In this document: positions 38,531 through 46,379 of the stretch, one piece after another
How positions within the stretch are numbered: the first letter of the stretch is position 1
How the letters are laid out: every line of letters starts with the position of its first letter
Source of the DNA: Streptomyces griseus
GTDB taxonomy: Bacteria > Actinomycetota > Actinomycetes > Streptomycetales > Streptomycetaceae
NCBI RefSeq assembly: GCF_900460065.1
Contig: NZ_UAVD01000040.1
Coordinates: 1 to 53,905, forward strand
Reading direction: 5' to 3'
Length of the DNA: 53,905 nucleotides
The notes under the pieces: model-generated
Told to the model about the DNA's origin: nothing
The model's input: only the letters and a program-made list of their open reading frames with translations
Databases searched by the model: none
Made by a program: the position numbers and the translations under genes

Positions 38531-38984
38531 GGGTCCCCCCGGGTCCGGTTCGCTTTCCCGTCAGCGTAGTGAAGTAGCGGGTCGAAGGTCCTGAAACGGA
38601 CGGACCGAGGTCCCACCGGCGGTGACAAGGCGCACAGGCCGAAACAGGGGTACTACCCGGGCTAGGAGAAGGTGCCGCGGCCCGCCGCGGGACCTTCGGC
38701 CCGGCGTCGGGAGGCCGTGGCGCGATCCTGGGCGATACGGCCGTTTCGCGGTGCCATGTCCGGAAAGGGCGCTGCGGAACAGGCGCTAAACGTGTTCGGC
38801 GCGAGGGATTTCGTCGCCCGGGAGGATCCCTCACAGGGGGACAACTTCGGTCAATTCCCCCTGCCCTCTCTACGGCTTTTCTTCGTAGATGGGGTGTTTG
38901 AGCACTGGCGGGGGTGCGGGTTACCAAGGTGGAGCAAGCCCGGACAGCACGCCGGGTCCACTCACCTTCGGAGGACTTCCTCGT
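38531..38984 (+). other. Intergenic region with structured 5' leader of the M23 peptidase gene
   Basis: The gap separates the divergent Trypco2 and M23 genes. Four perfect-stem hairpins follow each other toward the M23 start: GAGGGAT/ATCCCTC (38803-38832), AGGGGGA/TCCCCCT (38835-38862, TTCG apical loop), TCTACG/CGTAGA (38869-38889), and AAGGTG/CACCTT with an inner CCCGG/CCGGG (38926-38968). The last abuts the GGAGGA ribosome site at 38970. A further hairpin (AAGGT-CCGCGG type) lies at 38669-38696. I could not match it to the ydaO/c-di-AMP riboswitch core. A TACGCT on the minus strand (38563-38568) may be the -10 for the Trypco2 gene. Confidence 0.55.
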
Positions 38985-39701
38985 ATGAAGCGCGCAACGA
39001 ACCAGCACACCATCCGCCCGTCCGCCTTCCGCGTCCGTGGCGCCGTCCTGGCCGCCGGCCTGGGAGCGTCCGTGGTGCTGGGTGCCGGATCGGCGTTCGC
39101 GTCCAGCGGCGGTGAAGCCGCTGCCGCGCCCCTGGCCGCGGGAACGACCGCCAACTCCGTCGCCGCCCAGGCGACCGCGCAGGGCAAGGCCGCCGACGCC
39201 GCCAAGAAGGCGACGGCGAAGAAGGCCTCCGACGCGAAGAAGAAGGCCGAGGACAAGAAGAAGGCCGCGAAGAAGAACGCCGCCTCCTGGAAGACCCCGG
39301 TCAAGAAGTACACGCTGACCGCCAGCTACGGCACCGGCGGCGCCCGCTGGGCCGCCAAGCACTCCGGCCAGGACTTCGCCGTGCCGATCGGCACCACGGT
39401 CACGGCCGTCCACAAGGGCACCGTCGTGAAGGCCGGCCCGAACGGCGCCGGCGACGGCCCCGCGTACGGCAACGCCGTCGTGATCAAGCACTCCAACGGC
39501 AAGTACTCGCAGTACGCGCACCTGTCCAAGGTCAACGTGAAGATCGGCCAGACCGTGAAGACGGGCGAGAAGATCGCCCTGTCCGGCAACACCGGTAACT
39601 CCAGCGGCCCGCACCTGCACTTCGAGATCCGCACCACCCCGAACTACGGCTCGGCGCTGAACCCGGCCGCGTTCCTCCGCTCGGTGCACGTCTCCATCTG
39701 A
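38985..39701 (+). CDS. Secreted M23-family peptidoglycan peptidase
   Basis: A 238-residue protein with a signal peptide (about residues 1-42, ending GAGSAFASSG) and an Ala/Lys-rich charged helix (about 70-103). The C-terminal M23 (lysostaphin/LytM-like) domain has metal-site motifs HSGQDFAVPIGT and HLHFE, which cut peptide cross-links of peptidoglycan. The linker may hold the enzyme near the wall. ATG 38985 is well supported by GGAGGA at 38970-38975. It is followed by a hairpin (CCCGCCGG-GCC-CCGGCGGG, 39723-39741) and the convergent cseC. Confidence 0.92.
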   Translation: MKRATNQHTIRPSAFRVRGAVLAAGLGASVVLGAGSAFASSGGEAAAAPLAAGTTANSVAAQATAQGKAADAAKKATAKKASDAKKKAEDKKKAAKKNAASWKTPVKKYTLTASYGTGGARWAAKHSGQDFAVPIGTTVTAVHKGTVVKAGPNGAGDGPAYGNAVVIKHSNGKYSQYAHLSKVNVKIGQTVKTGEKIALSGNTGNSSGPHLHFEIRTTPNYGSALNPAAFLRSVHVSI

Positions 39702-39722
39702 TCCGGCCGGCGTAACCGCCCA

Positions 39723-39741
39723 CCCGCCGGGCCCCGGCGGG
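39723..39741. terminator. GC hairpin between M23 peptidase and cseC
   Basis: CCCGCCGG and CCGGCGGG pair perfectly over eight bases with a three-base loop, in the 230-base convergent gap. No U-tract follows on either strand, so termination efficiency is uncertain. Confidence 0.45.
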
Positions 39742-39931
39742 CGAGCAGCACAACCGAAAAGAGTCAGTGGACCCGTTACACCCCGGTACCCGGGGCGTGC
39801 GCCCGGGTCACCCGTCCGACGGCGACGTCGAGGACAGCCTCACGGCTCACTCCTCGGGGTCGCCGTCGGCGTTCCACCGCACCGTTTCCCCGTGCGGGGG
39901 GCCGAGTCCGGCCGCCCTCCGCGCGTGCGGC

Positions 39932-41269
39932 TCAGTCCGACGGCTGCCGCTGGTCCGCCATCCGCAGCACCGGGAAGCTCCCGGTGACCGTCGGCGCGTG
40001 CTCCGGCAGCCACAGCACCGCGATCGCCCCGCCCGTACCCTGTGCCGCGCCCGAGGGAGCGGCGTTGCGGAAGGTCAGCCGGGCCCCCAGCACCCTCGCC
40101 TGGCCCGCCGCGATGGTCAGGCCGAGACCGTGCCCGTGCCCGGCCCGGTCCATGCTTCCGGTACGGAACCGGCTCGGCCCGTCCCGCAGCAGCTCCTCCG
40201 GGAAGCCCGGACCGTGGTCGCGGACCCGCACCACCCGGCCCTCGACCGTGACCTCCACCGGGGTCGAGCCGTGCTTGGCCGCGTTCCCCAGCAGATTGCC
40301 GAGGATGCGCTCCAGCCGGCGCGGATCGGTGGAGACCCAGGACTCGTGCACCACCCGCACGGTCACCTCCGGGTTCAGCAGCCCGATCCGGCGGCTGACG
40401 AACTCGCCGAGCGGCAGCTCCTGGAGCTCGGCCCGTTCCGAGGCGCTGTCCAGGCGGGCTACCTCCAGCACGTCCTCGACCAGCGTCCGCATGGCCTGTG
40501 CCCGGTCCCGTACCAGCTCGGTGGGGCGGCCCGGCGGCAGCAGCTCGGCGGCCGTGAGCAGCCCGGTCACCGGGGTGCGCAGCTCGTGGGCGATGTCCGC
40601 GGTGACCCGGCGCTCCGCCTCGATCCGCTCGTTCAACGCGTCGGTCAGGGCGTCGACGGCCCGCGCCAGCTCGTCGGTCTCGTCGCGGACGACCCCGCCG
40701 ACGGCCTCCCTGACCCGTACGTCCGTCTGCCCCTGGGCGACCCGGCCCGCCGCTGCCGCCGCCTTGCGCAGCCGGCGCGAGAGCTGCCCGCCGATGAGGA
40801 CCCCGAGCGCGCAGCCGCCGAAGACCACCGAGACCGAGCCGATGATCAGGGCCCGGTCCAGGTCGTCCATGATCGTGGCGGAGCGGTCCGCGAACCGGGA
40901 GTGCAGCGAGAGCACGTCCCCGCCCGCCAGCGGCACCGCCGCCCACACCTCGGGCACCCCGTCGGAGCCCTGCTCGACGTGGGTGGCCCGGCGGTTCTTG
41001 CGGACCTCGTCGCGCAGGCTCGGCGGGATCGTCGGGTCGTTGAGCTTCGCCCCGAACTTCGGCCCGCCCTTCTGCATGCTCGTCGCCTCGTAGAAGCGCT
41101 GGGCGCCCAGCAGCCGCTCCAACTGCACCTCGCGGGCGTTCTCGATCATCGAGACGCGGGCCGCGTTGTGCACCACGAGGCTCAGCGCCACCGCGACGAG
41201 CGCGCCGACCGCCGCGATGGCGATGCTGATCTTCCAGCGGACTCCGGTCCGCAGGGCCAGCCGCTTCAT
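39932..41269 (-). CDS. cseC: Cell-envelope stress sensor kinase CseC
   Basis: A 445-residue sensor histidine kinase with two transmembrane helices (about residues 13-35 and 143-165) flanking an extracytoplasmic sensor loop, then a HAMP region, the phosphoacceptor ADIAHELRTP and a HATPase_c domain (NLLGNAAKHG, DHGPGFPEE, GHGHGLGL). In Streptomyces, CseC detects cell-wall damage and phosphorylates CseB, which switches on sigE. It is the last gene of the sigE-cseA-cseB-cseC set; a six-copy 18-base repeat occupies the gap from cseB. Confidence 0.93.
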   Translation of the reverse strand: MKRLALRTGVRWKISIAIAAVGALVAVALSLVVHNAARVSMIENAREVQLERLLGAQRFYEATSMQKGGPKFGAKLNDPTIPPSLRDEVRKNRRATHVEQGSDGVPEVWAAVPLAGGDVLSLHSRFADRSATIMDDLDRALIIGSVSVVFGGCALGVLIGGQLSRRLRKAAAAAGRVAQGQTDVRVREAVGGVVRDETDELARAVDALTDALNERIEAERRVTADIAHELRTPVTGLLTAAELLPPGRPTELVRDRAQAMRTLVEDVLEVARLDSASERAELQELPLGEFVSRRIGLLNPEVTVRVVHESWVSTDPRRLERILGNLLGNAAKHGSTPVEVTVEGRVVRVRDHGPGFPEELLRDGPSRFRTGSMDRAGHGHGLGLTIAAGQARVLGARLTFRNAAPSGAAQGTGGAIAVLWLPEHAPTVTGSFPVLRMADQRQPSD

Positions 41270-41281
41270 GCGCGCCCCACC

Positions 41282-41389
41282 GGCCGCTCGCGCTCCACCG
41301 GTCGCTCACACCCCACCGGCCGCTCCGTCCTCCCGGGCCGCTCCGCTCCCACCGGCCGCTTCATCCTCGGGGGCCGCCTCATCCGCGCA
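41282..41389. repeat. Six tandem 18-base repeats between cseB and cseC
   Basis: Six consecutive 18-base units begin GGCCGCTC or close variants (GGTCGCTC, GGCCGCTT, GGCCGCCT) and fill the cseB-cseC gap; copy 6 contains the cseB stop codon (41379-41381). The unit length is a multiple of three. Copy-number change would alter spacing within the operon without shifting phase. Confidence 0.8.
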
Positions 41390-42092
41390 GCTTGTAGCCG
41401 AAGCCGCGGACCGTGTCGATCCGGTCCTGGCCGATCTTGGTACGCAACCGCTGGACGTGGACGTCCACGACCCGGGTGTCGCCGCCCCAGCCGTAGTCCC
41501 AGACCCGCTCCAGGAGCCTGTCGCGGGACAGGACGGTGCCGGGCGCGGACGAGAACTCCAGCAGCAGCCGCATCTCGGTGGGCGTCAGCGCCACCTGCTC
41601 ACCGGCGCGGCGCACCTCCATCCCGTCCGTGTCGACCTCCAGATCACCGAAGACCAGCACCCCGCCGAACGTCTCGGCGTCCCCCTCCGCACCGCCCTGA
41701 CCCAGCCCGTCCGGCCCGGCCGCGTGGCCGAAGCGGCGCAGCACCGCCCGGATGCGGGCGACCAGGACCGCCCCGTCGAAGGGCTTGGTGACGTAGTCGT
41801 CCGCCCCGGCCTCCAGGCCCAGCACCACGTCGATCGAGTCGGCCCGCGCGGAGAGCATGATCACCGGGACGGTCGACTCGTCGCGGATACGGCGGCACAG
41901 GCTCACCCCGTCGAGGCCCGGCACCATCACGTCGAGCAGGGCGATGTCCGGTCGGTCGGCGCGGAACGCCTCCAGACCGGAGAGCCCGTCGGGCATCGCG
42001 GTGACCGTGAAGCCGACCCGCTCCAGGGCGAGCTGGGTGGCCTCGCGGATGACGTCGTCGTCCTCGACGAAGAGGACGTGGGTCTCGGCCAT
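41379..42092 (-). CDS. cseB: Response regulator CseB
   Basis: A 237-residue OmpR/PhoB-type regulator. The receiver has EDDD near residue 10, phospho-acceptor D54 (ALLDVMVPGLDG), Ser/Ala in MLSARAD and Lys in VTKPFDG. The C-terminal winged helix contains LTPTEMRLLLEF, RDRLLERVWDYGWGGDTRVVDVHVQRLRTKI. An Ala/Gly-rich linker (about residues 125-140) is longer than usual. In Streptomyces, CseB activates the sigE promoter in response to CseC. ATG 42092 is the conserved-looking start (MAETHVLFVEDD). Confidence 0.95.
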   Translation of the reverse strand: MAETHVLFVEDDDVIREATQLALERVGFTVTAMPDGLSGLEAFRADRPDIALLDVMVPGLDGVSLCRRIRDESTVPVIMLSARADSIDVVLGLEAGADDYVTKPFDGAVLVARIRAVLRRFGHAAGPDGLGQGGAEGDAETFGGVLVFGDLEVDTDGMEVRRAGEQVALTPTEMRLLLEFSSAPGTVLSRDRLLERVWDYGWGGDTRVVDVHVQRLRTKIGQDRIDTVRGFGYKLRG

Positions 42093-42156
42093 GGGGCTGC
42101 TTCTCGCTTTCCGTTCCCGCCCGGTTCCACCGGCACGGCTCCGTGCCTGCCCGGTA

Positions 42157-43053
42157 TCAATTCCTGCCCTGATCCACCGGAGCCTCCGACGGAACCGGCT
42201 CCATCGGCTCCACCGGCTCCGACTGCACCGGCAGGTCGCCGTCCGTGCCCTCGACGGCACGGCTGAAGTCGTTGTGCACCCGGTCGTGCTCGGTGAAGCG
42301 GTCGCTCGCCCAACGGTAGGTGACCACCTCCGAGCCGGACGGGTAGGCCAGCGGGTCCTTCGACCCGTAGACCTGGGTCGTCACCACCAGGTCGCCCCGG
42401 TCGATCGTTCCGTAGACGGCGGGGACCTCGGCCGTGAAGACGTTCTCGTACGAGCCGTCGTCGTCGGCCCGGTACACATACGTTCCGACGCCCACCGAGT
42501 CGGCGCAGCTCATCACGTTGACCACCACGTCTGCGGTCCGGCCCCCCGTCATCGACCCGTAGGAGGTGTCGATCGGGTAGGCCTTGCCCGCGCAGGGCTT
42601 GAGTCCGTCCCGGACCTGCTCGCCCACCTTGGGGTCGCCCTTGAGCAGCCGCACGGCGTCGACCCGCCGGACGGGCGGGGTCGTGCCGGAGGGGCTGGCC
42701 TGGGGGGTGATCTGGGCGACCGGCTGACTGCCGGCGGGGCCCTCGTCCCGGGTGCCGGTGCCGCCCGTGGAGCAGCCGACGCCGAACAGCCCGAAGGCGA
42801 CGAGTCCGGCCAAGGCCGTGCCACTCGCCGCCATACCGCTCCGGAACCCCCGGCTCCGGCCCGATCTCCCCGGATCGTCGCCGTCGTCCGAGCCCCCGGA
42901 ACCGCCCAGGGAGGAACCGCTCAGGGGAGAACCCCTCAAGGGGGAACCGCCCAGGGAGGAACCGCTCGACGCGGAGCCACTCCTGGAAACGCTGCCCGGG
43001 GAATCGTCCCCGAAGCCGCCCCCGCCGCCGCTGCTGCCTCTCAGGCCGCGCAC
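42157..43053 (-). CDS. cseA: Lipoprotein CseA with repetitive N-terminal extension
   Basis: By position between sigE and cseB this is CseA, a lipoprotein that negatively influences SigE induction. A hydrophobic segment followed by lipobox-like GVGC lies at residues ~75-95; the mature domain includes VRRVDAVRLLKGDPKVGEQV and YGSKDPLAYPSGSEVVTYRW. From GTG 43053, which overlaps the sigE end by 13 bases, about 75 Ser/Gly-rich residues precede the signal helix, including six 5-residue repeats (GSSLG, GSPLR, GSPLS). An in-frame ATG at 42834, close to the signal helix and after a GGAG, would give an ordinary lipoprotein of 225 residues. Confidence 0.82.
   Translation of the reverse strand: MRGLRGSSGGGGGFGDDSPGSVSRSGSASSGSSLGGSPLRGSPLSGSSLGGSGGSDDGDDPGRSGRSRGFRSGMAASGTALAGLVAFGLFGVGCSTGGTGTRDEGPAGSQPVAQITPQASPSGTTPPVRRVDAVRLLKGDPKVGEQVRDGLKPCAGKAYPIDTSYGSMTGGRTADVVVNVMSCADSVGVGTYVYRADDDGSYENVFTAEVPAVYGTIDRGDLVVTTQVYGSKDPLAYPSGSEVVTYRWASDRFTEHDRVHNDFSRAVEGTDGDLPVQSEPVEPMEPVPSEAPVDQGRN
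42898..42987. repeat. Six tandem 15-base repeats in the cseA 5' region
   Basis: Units of 15 bases (consensus GGAACCGCTCAGGGA on the plus strand) repeat six times without shifting phase and encode the 5-residue GS-L- repeats on the minus strand. Copies 1-5 are highly similar and copy 6 is degenerate. Confidence 0.8.
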
Positions 43054-43712
43054 CGCTCCATCCCCCGCTCGTCGTGACGCCCGTTGCGGTGCGCCGTCGT
43101 GTGTGCCCTCGCCCCCGGCACCGTCTTCACGGGCGACCGCTGGGCGGGTACACGGGCGGAGGAGACCGGCGCCGCGCGCCGGTGGCCCCCGGTCTCCCGG
43201 GCGACCTCCTCGCGGCTGACCAGATCGCGGCTCTCCAGCTCCTGGCGCAGTCGTGCCAGGGCCCGGTGCAGCGTGCTCTTGACCGTACCGGCCGACATGC
43301 CGAGCGCCGCGGCCGTCTCCTCCGTGCTCATCTGCTCCCAGTGTCGCAGCACGACGACGCTGCGCTGCTTGGGAGCCAGAATGCCCAGGACGTCCATCAG
43401 CAGGGCGCGGTCGGCGCGCTGCTCGCTGCCGTCGTCGACGCTCGCGTCGGGCAGCTGCTCGGTCGGGACCTCTTCGAGCTTGCGCGCCCGCCACCACTCC
43501 GTACGGGTGTTGATCATGACGCGGCGCAGGTAGGCGTCGGCCAGGGACTTGTCGGCGATGCCGTCCCAGCGGCCGTAGGTGCGCACCAGGGCGGTCTGGA
43601 GCAGGTCCTGGGCGTCGACGGGGTCGGGGACCAGACGGCGTGCGCTGCGCAGCAGCGCCTCCTGCCGTGTGCGTACGTAGTCCTCGAACGCGAGCACCTC
43701 GCCCTGCGCCAT
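43041..43712 (-). CDS. sigE: ECF sigma factor SigE
   Basis: SigE is the extracytoplasmic-function sigma factor of the Streptomyces cell-envelope stress response. Region 2 spans FEDYVRTRQEALLRSARRLVPDPVDAQDLLQTALVRTYGRWD and region 4 ends GMSAGTVKSTLHRALARLRQEL. After region 4 there are ~60 residues of charged, Arg-rich tail ending ERCAA, making the protein 223 residues, longer than the usual 170-200 of ECF factors. ATG 43712 has GGAGG eight bases upstream. The 254-base upstream gap to mutY contains several TGACAAC/ACACAAC-like motifs that might bind CseB. Confidence 0.94.
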   Translation of the reverse strand: MAQGEVLAFEDYVRTRQEALLRSARRLVPDPVDAQDLLQTALVRTYGRWDGIADKSLADAYLRRVMINTRTEWWRARKLEEVPTEQLPDASVDDGSEQRADRALLMDVLGILAPKQRSVVVLRHWEQMSTEETAAALGMSAGTVKSTLHRALARLRQELESRDLVSREEVARETGGHRRAAPVSSARVPAQRSPVKTVPGARAHTTAHRNGRHDERGMERCAA

Positions 43713-43913
43713 GACAACCGCCTCCGTCCCCGAACATCCCCGTGTCGGCACCGGGCCGCGGATGTTGCGCGGTCCGGCCGTCCTGTTGTCGGAGACGCTA
43801 CGGAGGCGTTGTCACGGCGATGTGCGGAGCAGCCGTAGGCCGTTGCACGGCTGCCCATCGGTTGTGTAACAGCGCAGGAGGACGGCACCCCGCGGCCAGG
43901 GGACCCGGGCCTG

Positions 43914-43955
43914 CGGCCCCGGAGTCCCGGCCCCGGAGTCCCGGCCCCGGAGTCC
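43914..43955. repeat. Three 14-base direct repeats downstream of mutY
   Basis: CGGCCCCGGAGTCC occurs three times in tandem just after the mutY stop (minus strand), in the sigE upstream region. The copies can fold as GGGGCCGGGAC-type stems and may affect mutY termination or read-through toward sigE. Confidence 0.6.
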
Positions 43956-43966
43956 GGGACCGGGGG

Positions 43967-44872
43967 TCAGGTCAGCGGCAGCCGGTACCGGCCGTCGGCC
44001 AGCGGCTCGACCAGCCCGTCGGCCACCAGCCCGTCCAGCGCACGGGCCCGCTGCACCGGCTCCTCCCACACCGCGTCCAGCGCGGCCTGGGCCACGGGGC
44101 CCACCGAGTCCCGCAACACCGCCAGCAGTCGGCCGCGGACCTGGCGGTCGGTGCCGGCGTACGTCTGGCCCTTGCGCGGCGGACCCTGGTGCGCGGGCTT
44201 CCCGGCCAGCCGCCAGGCGCACCGCGAGGCGATCGGGCACCGGTCGCAGTCCTCGTTGCGCGCGGTGCACACGAGGGCGCCCAGCTCCATCGTGGCCGCC
44301 GCCCACTTCGCCGCCCGCTCGTCCTCCTCGGGCAGCAGCGCCCGCGCGAGCTTGCGCTCGGCGGCCGTGGTCGCGTTCGGCGGGTACTGGACCCCGGACG
44401 CGGCGCGGGCGAACACCCGGCGGACGTTCGTGTCGAGCACCGCGTGCCGCTGTCCGTACGCGAACGAGGCCACGGCCGCCGCCGTGTACTCGCCGATCCC
44501 GGGCAGCGCCAGCAGCTGGGCGTGCTCGCTCGGCACGTCGCCGCCGTGCCGTTCCGTTATCGCCTGCGCGGCCCCGTGCAGGCGCAGCGCACGGCGCGGG
44601 TAGCCGAGCCGGCCCCAGGCCCGGACGGCCTCTCCGGGCGCCTCGGCGGCCAGGTCGGCGGGGCGGGGCCAGCGGGCGATCCACTGTTCGTACACCGGGA
44701 GGACCCGGCTCACCGGGGTCTGCTGCAGCATGAACTCGCTGACCATCACGGACCAGGCGCCCGCTTCGGGGCGGCGCCAGGGCAGATCGCGGGCATGCTG
44801 CTCGAACCACCCGATGACGGGGGCGTGGAGGGAGGCGGCGGGGGGCGTCTGTGTCGAAGTCATGGCAGTCAT
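43967..44872 (-). CDS. mutY: A/G-specific adenine DNA glycosylase MutY
   Basis: MutY removes adenine mispaired with 8-oxoguanine. From ATG 44872 the 301-residue protein has the catalytic Glu at E46 (SEFMLQQTPV), the helix-hairpin-helix LPGIGEYTAAAV with catalytic D147 (VLDTNVRRVF), and the Fe-S cluster cysteines C202, C209, C212 and C218 in the C-x6-C-x2-C-x5-C spacing. The C-terminal part is shorter than the 8-oxoG-recognition domain of E. coli MutY, as is common in actinobacteria. ATG 44863 is an alternative start. It shares its orientation with sigE downstream and is divergent from the anchored protein gene at 45081. Confidence 0.94.
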   Translation of the reverse strand: MTAMTSTQTPPAASLHAPVIGWFEQHARDLPWRRPEAGAWSVMVSEFMLQQTPVSRVLPVYEQWIARWPRPADLAAEAPGEAVRAWGRLGYPRRALRLHGAAQAITERHGGDVPSEHAQLLALPGIGEYTAAAVASFAYGQRHAVLDTNVRRVFARAASGVQYPPNATTAAERKLARALLPEEDERAAKWAAATMELGALVCTARNEDCDRCPIASRCAWRLAGKPAHQGPPRKGQTYAGTDRQVRGRLLAVLRDSVGPVAQAALDAVWEEPVQRARALDGLVADGLVEPLADGRYRLPLT

Positions 44873-45080
44873 CGCACGGACGATCCTGGCACGGAAGAGG
44901 GAGCGGCGGTCACGGGGACGGGAGTGTCGGCCCACGCGGCGGCCCAGGGGGTGACAACGCCACCCGTTCTGTCCCCTGTGACCGGATCCCCGTGATGATG
45001 ATCGGCAAAACTTGCCGCCGGAGCGGCGGGTGGGGCCTGAGTCGGCCCGGATCTCTCGTAGAGTTCGGAGCGTGGGATCT

Positions 45081-45911
45081 ATGCGCAATCCGGTCGGTCC
45101 GCTTCCCTCCAGCATCTACTGGCGACGAAGGGCGGTAGCGGGACTTCTGGTTGCGCTGCTCGCCGTGTTGATCGCCTGGGGCGTGACGTCCGGAGGCGGT
45201 GGGGAGAGCCGGAACGACGGCAAGCCCGGCGGCTCCGACCCGGTCGAGTCGATCACTCCCGGGCCGTCCGGCTCGGGCCCCGCGATCAGTCAACAGCCGG
45301 GCGGCCGGGACGAGTCGGGCGAGAACGGCGGCTCCGGCGGCTCCGGTGGGACGGGCGGTGCCGACGGCGGCGCGGGCGCGTCCTCCGGCGGCGCGGGTGA
45401 CGGGTCATCGTCCGACGGGGCGTCAACGGGCGGTGCGGGCACGGCCGGTTCGGGTGCGGGCGGCGGCGGCACGGCGGGCCAGCAGGTCCCGGCCGGCTCC
45501 CCGCTCCCCGAGTGCAGGCCCGACGCGGTGCGGTTGAGCCTGCGGACGAAGGTCAGTTACGGCCCCGACGACAAGCCCACGTTCGAACTGATCGCGAAGA
45601 ACACCTCGTCGGCCGCGTGCAAGGCCGACCTCGGACCCAAGAGCGCGGTCCTCACGGTCACCGAGGCGGGTGGGGAGGACGACGATCCGATCTGGTCCTC
45701 GAAGGACTGCCCCGCCGCGGCCGGTCCGCTGTTCCTGAAGGTTCCGGCGGGTGCGACGGTGATCCACACGGTCGACTGGAACCGCACGCTGTCCACGCCC
45801 GGCTGCGCGACCCCGCCGGCCGGCAAGGCCGGCCCGGGGACGTACCTCCTGGAGGCGAAGGCTCCGGGCGGACCGGTCCAGCGAGCGTCATTCGTCCTCG
45901 CGAAGGACTGA
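45081..45911 (+). CDS. Membrane-anchored extracellular protein with Gly/Ser linker
   Basis: A 276-residue protein with a short cytoplasmic N-terminus (MRNPVGPLPSSIYWRRR), one hydrophobic helix (about residues 18-37), a ~100-residue Gly/Ser/Ala linker (GGSGGTGGADGGAG and similar) and a C-terminal beta-rich domain containing four Cys. The latter has an LIAKNTSSAACKADLG stretch recalling extracellular immunoglobulin-like domains. Function unknown. A GTG at 45072, seven bases after TAGAGT (45059-45064), could give a leaderless start; ATG 45081 follows GGAG by ten bases. Confidence 0.78.
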   Translation: MRNPVGPLPSSIYWRRRAVAGLLVALLAVLIAWGVTSGGGGESRNDGKPGGSDPVESITPGPSGSGPAISQQPGGRDESGENGGSGGSGGTGGADGGAGASSGGAGDGSSSDGASTGGAGTAGSGAGGGGTAGQQVPAGSPLPECRPDAVRLSLRTKVSYGPDDKPTFELIAKNTSSAACKADLGPKSAVLTVTEAGGEDDDPIWSSKDCPAAAGPLFLKVPAGATVIHTVDWNRTLSTPGCATPPAGKAGPGTYLLEAKAPGGPVQRASFVLAKD

Positions 45912-46379
45912 TCCCGACCCCGACGGGCCCCTGACCCCAGCCGGTCCGGCGTTCGAGGACGGAACCGTCGAGGTGGAGGGACGTTGCGCTCGGGGTGGGG
46001 GTGAGTCCGTGTTCCCAGCCGGTCCGGCGTTCGAGGACGGAACCGTCGAGGTGGGCGGGCGTGGGGCTCGGGGTCGGGGCGGGCCTGTGTTCGCAGCCCG
46101 TCCGGCGTTTGAGGACGGAACCGTCCCCATGGACGAGCGATGCGCCCAAGGGTCCGGGCCGGCCCGTACAGGCCCGCCCACCGGGCAGCAGGGTTCCGCC
46201 CTCAGACGCCGGACCGGCTGGTGGTGGTCCGGGCCCAGCCCTCAGGTGCCCGGCGGGCTGGTCGTGGTCCCGGCCGGCGCTCGGGCGCCGGACGGGCCGG
46301 GGCACCCGGGCTCAGCCATGCGGGCCGTAGGCCGAGGGGCGTCCCCGGGCGCGGCAGGGCTCCACGGGCGCGGCCGATC
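45912..46379. repeat. Intergenic repeat block with 78-base tandem units
   Basis: The 468-base gap holds two and a half tandem copies of a 78-base unit starting CAGCCGGTCCGGCGTTC at 45938, 46016 and 46094 (the last is CAGCCCGTCCGGCGTTTG and stops near 46132). An inverted copy lies at 46192-46221 (revcomp CCGGTCCGGCGTCTGAG) and a partial one near 46285. This is the short dispersed intergenic repeat common in Streptomyces. Opposite copies could pair as a long hairpin between the convergent 45081 gene and disA. No gene is seen here. Confidence 0.75.

Noticed and set aside
38531..38984. c-di-AMP (ydaO) riboswitch upstream of the M23 gene
   Set aside because: The conserved GGGUGAAUC and CCGUCAGC-type core motifs could not be found; only generic hairpins are claimed.
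39767..41791. 674-codon plus-strand frame spanning cseC and the repeats
   Set aside because: Its regular Arg-Ser-Thr-Gly pattern simply reflects the 18-base tandem repeat; cseC and cseB are real on the other strand.
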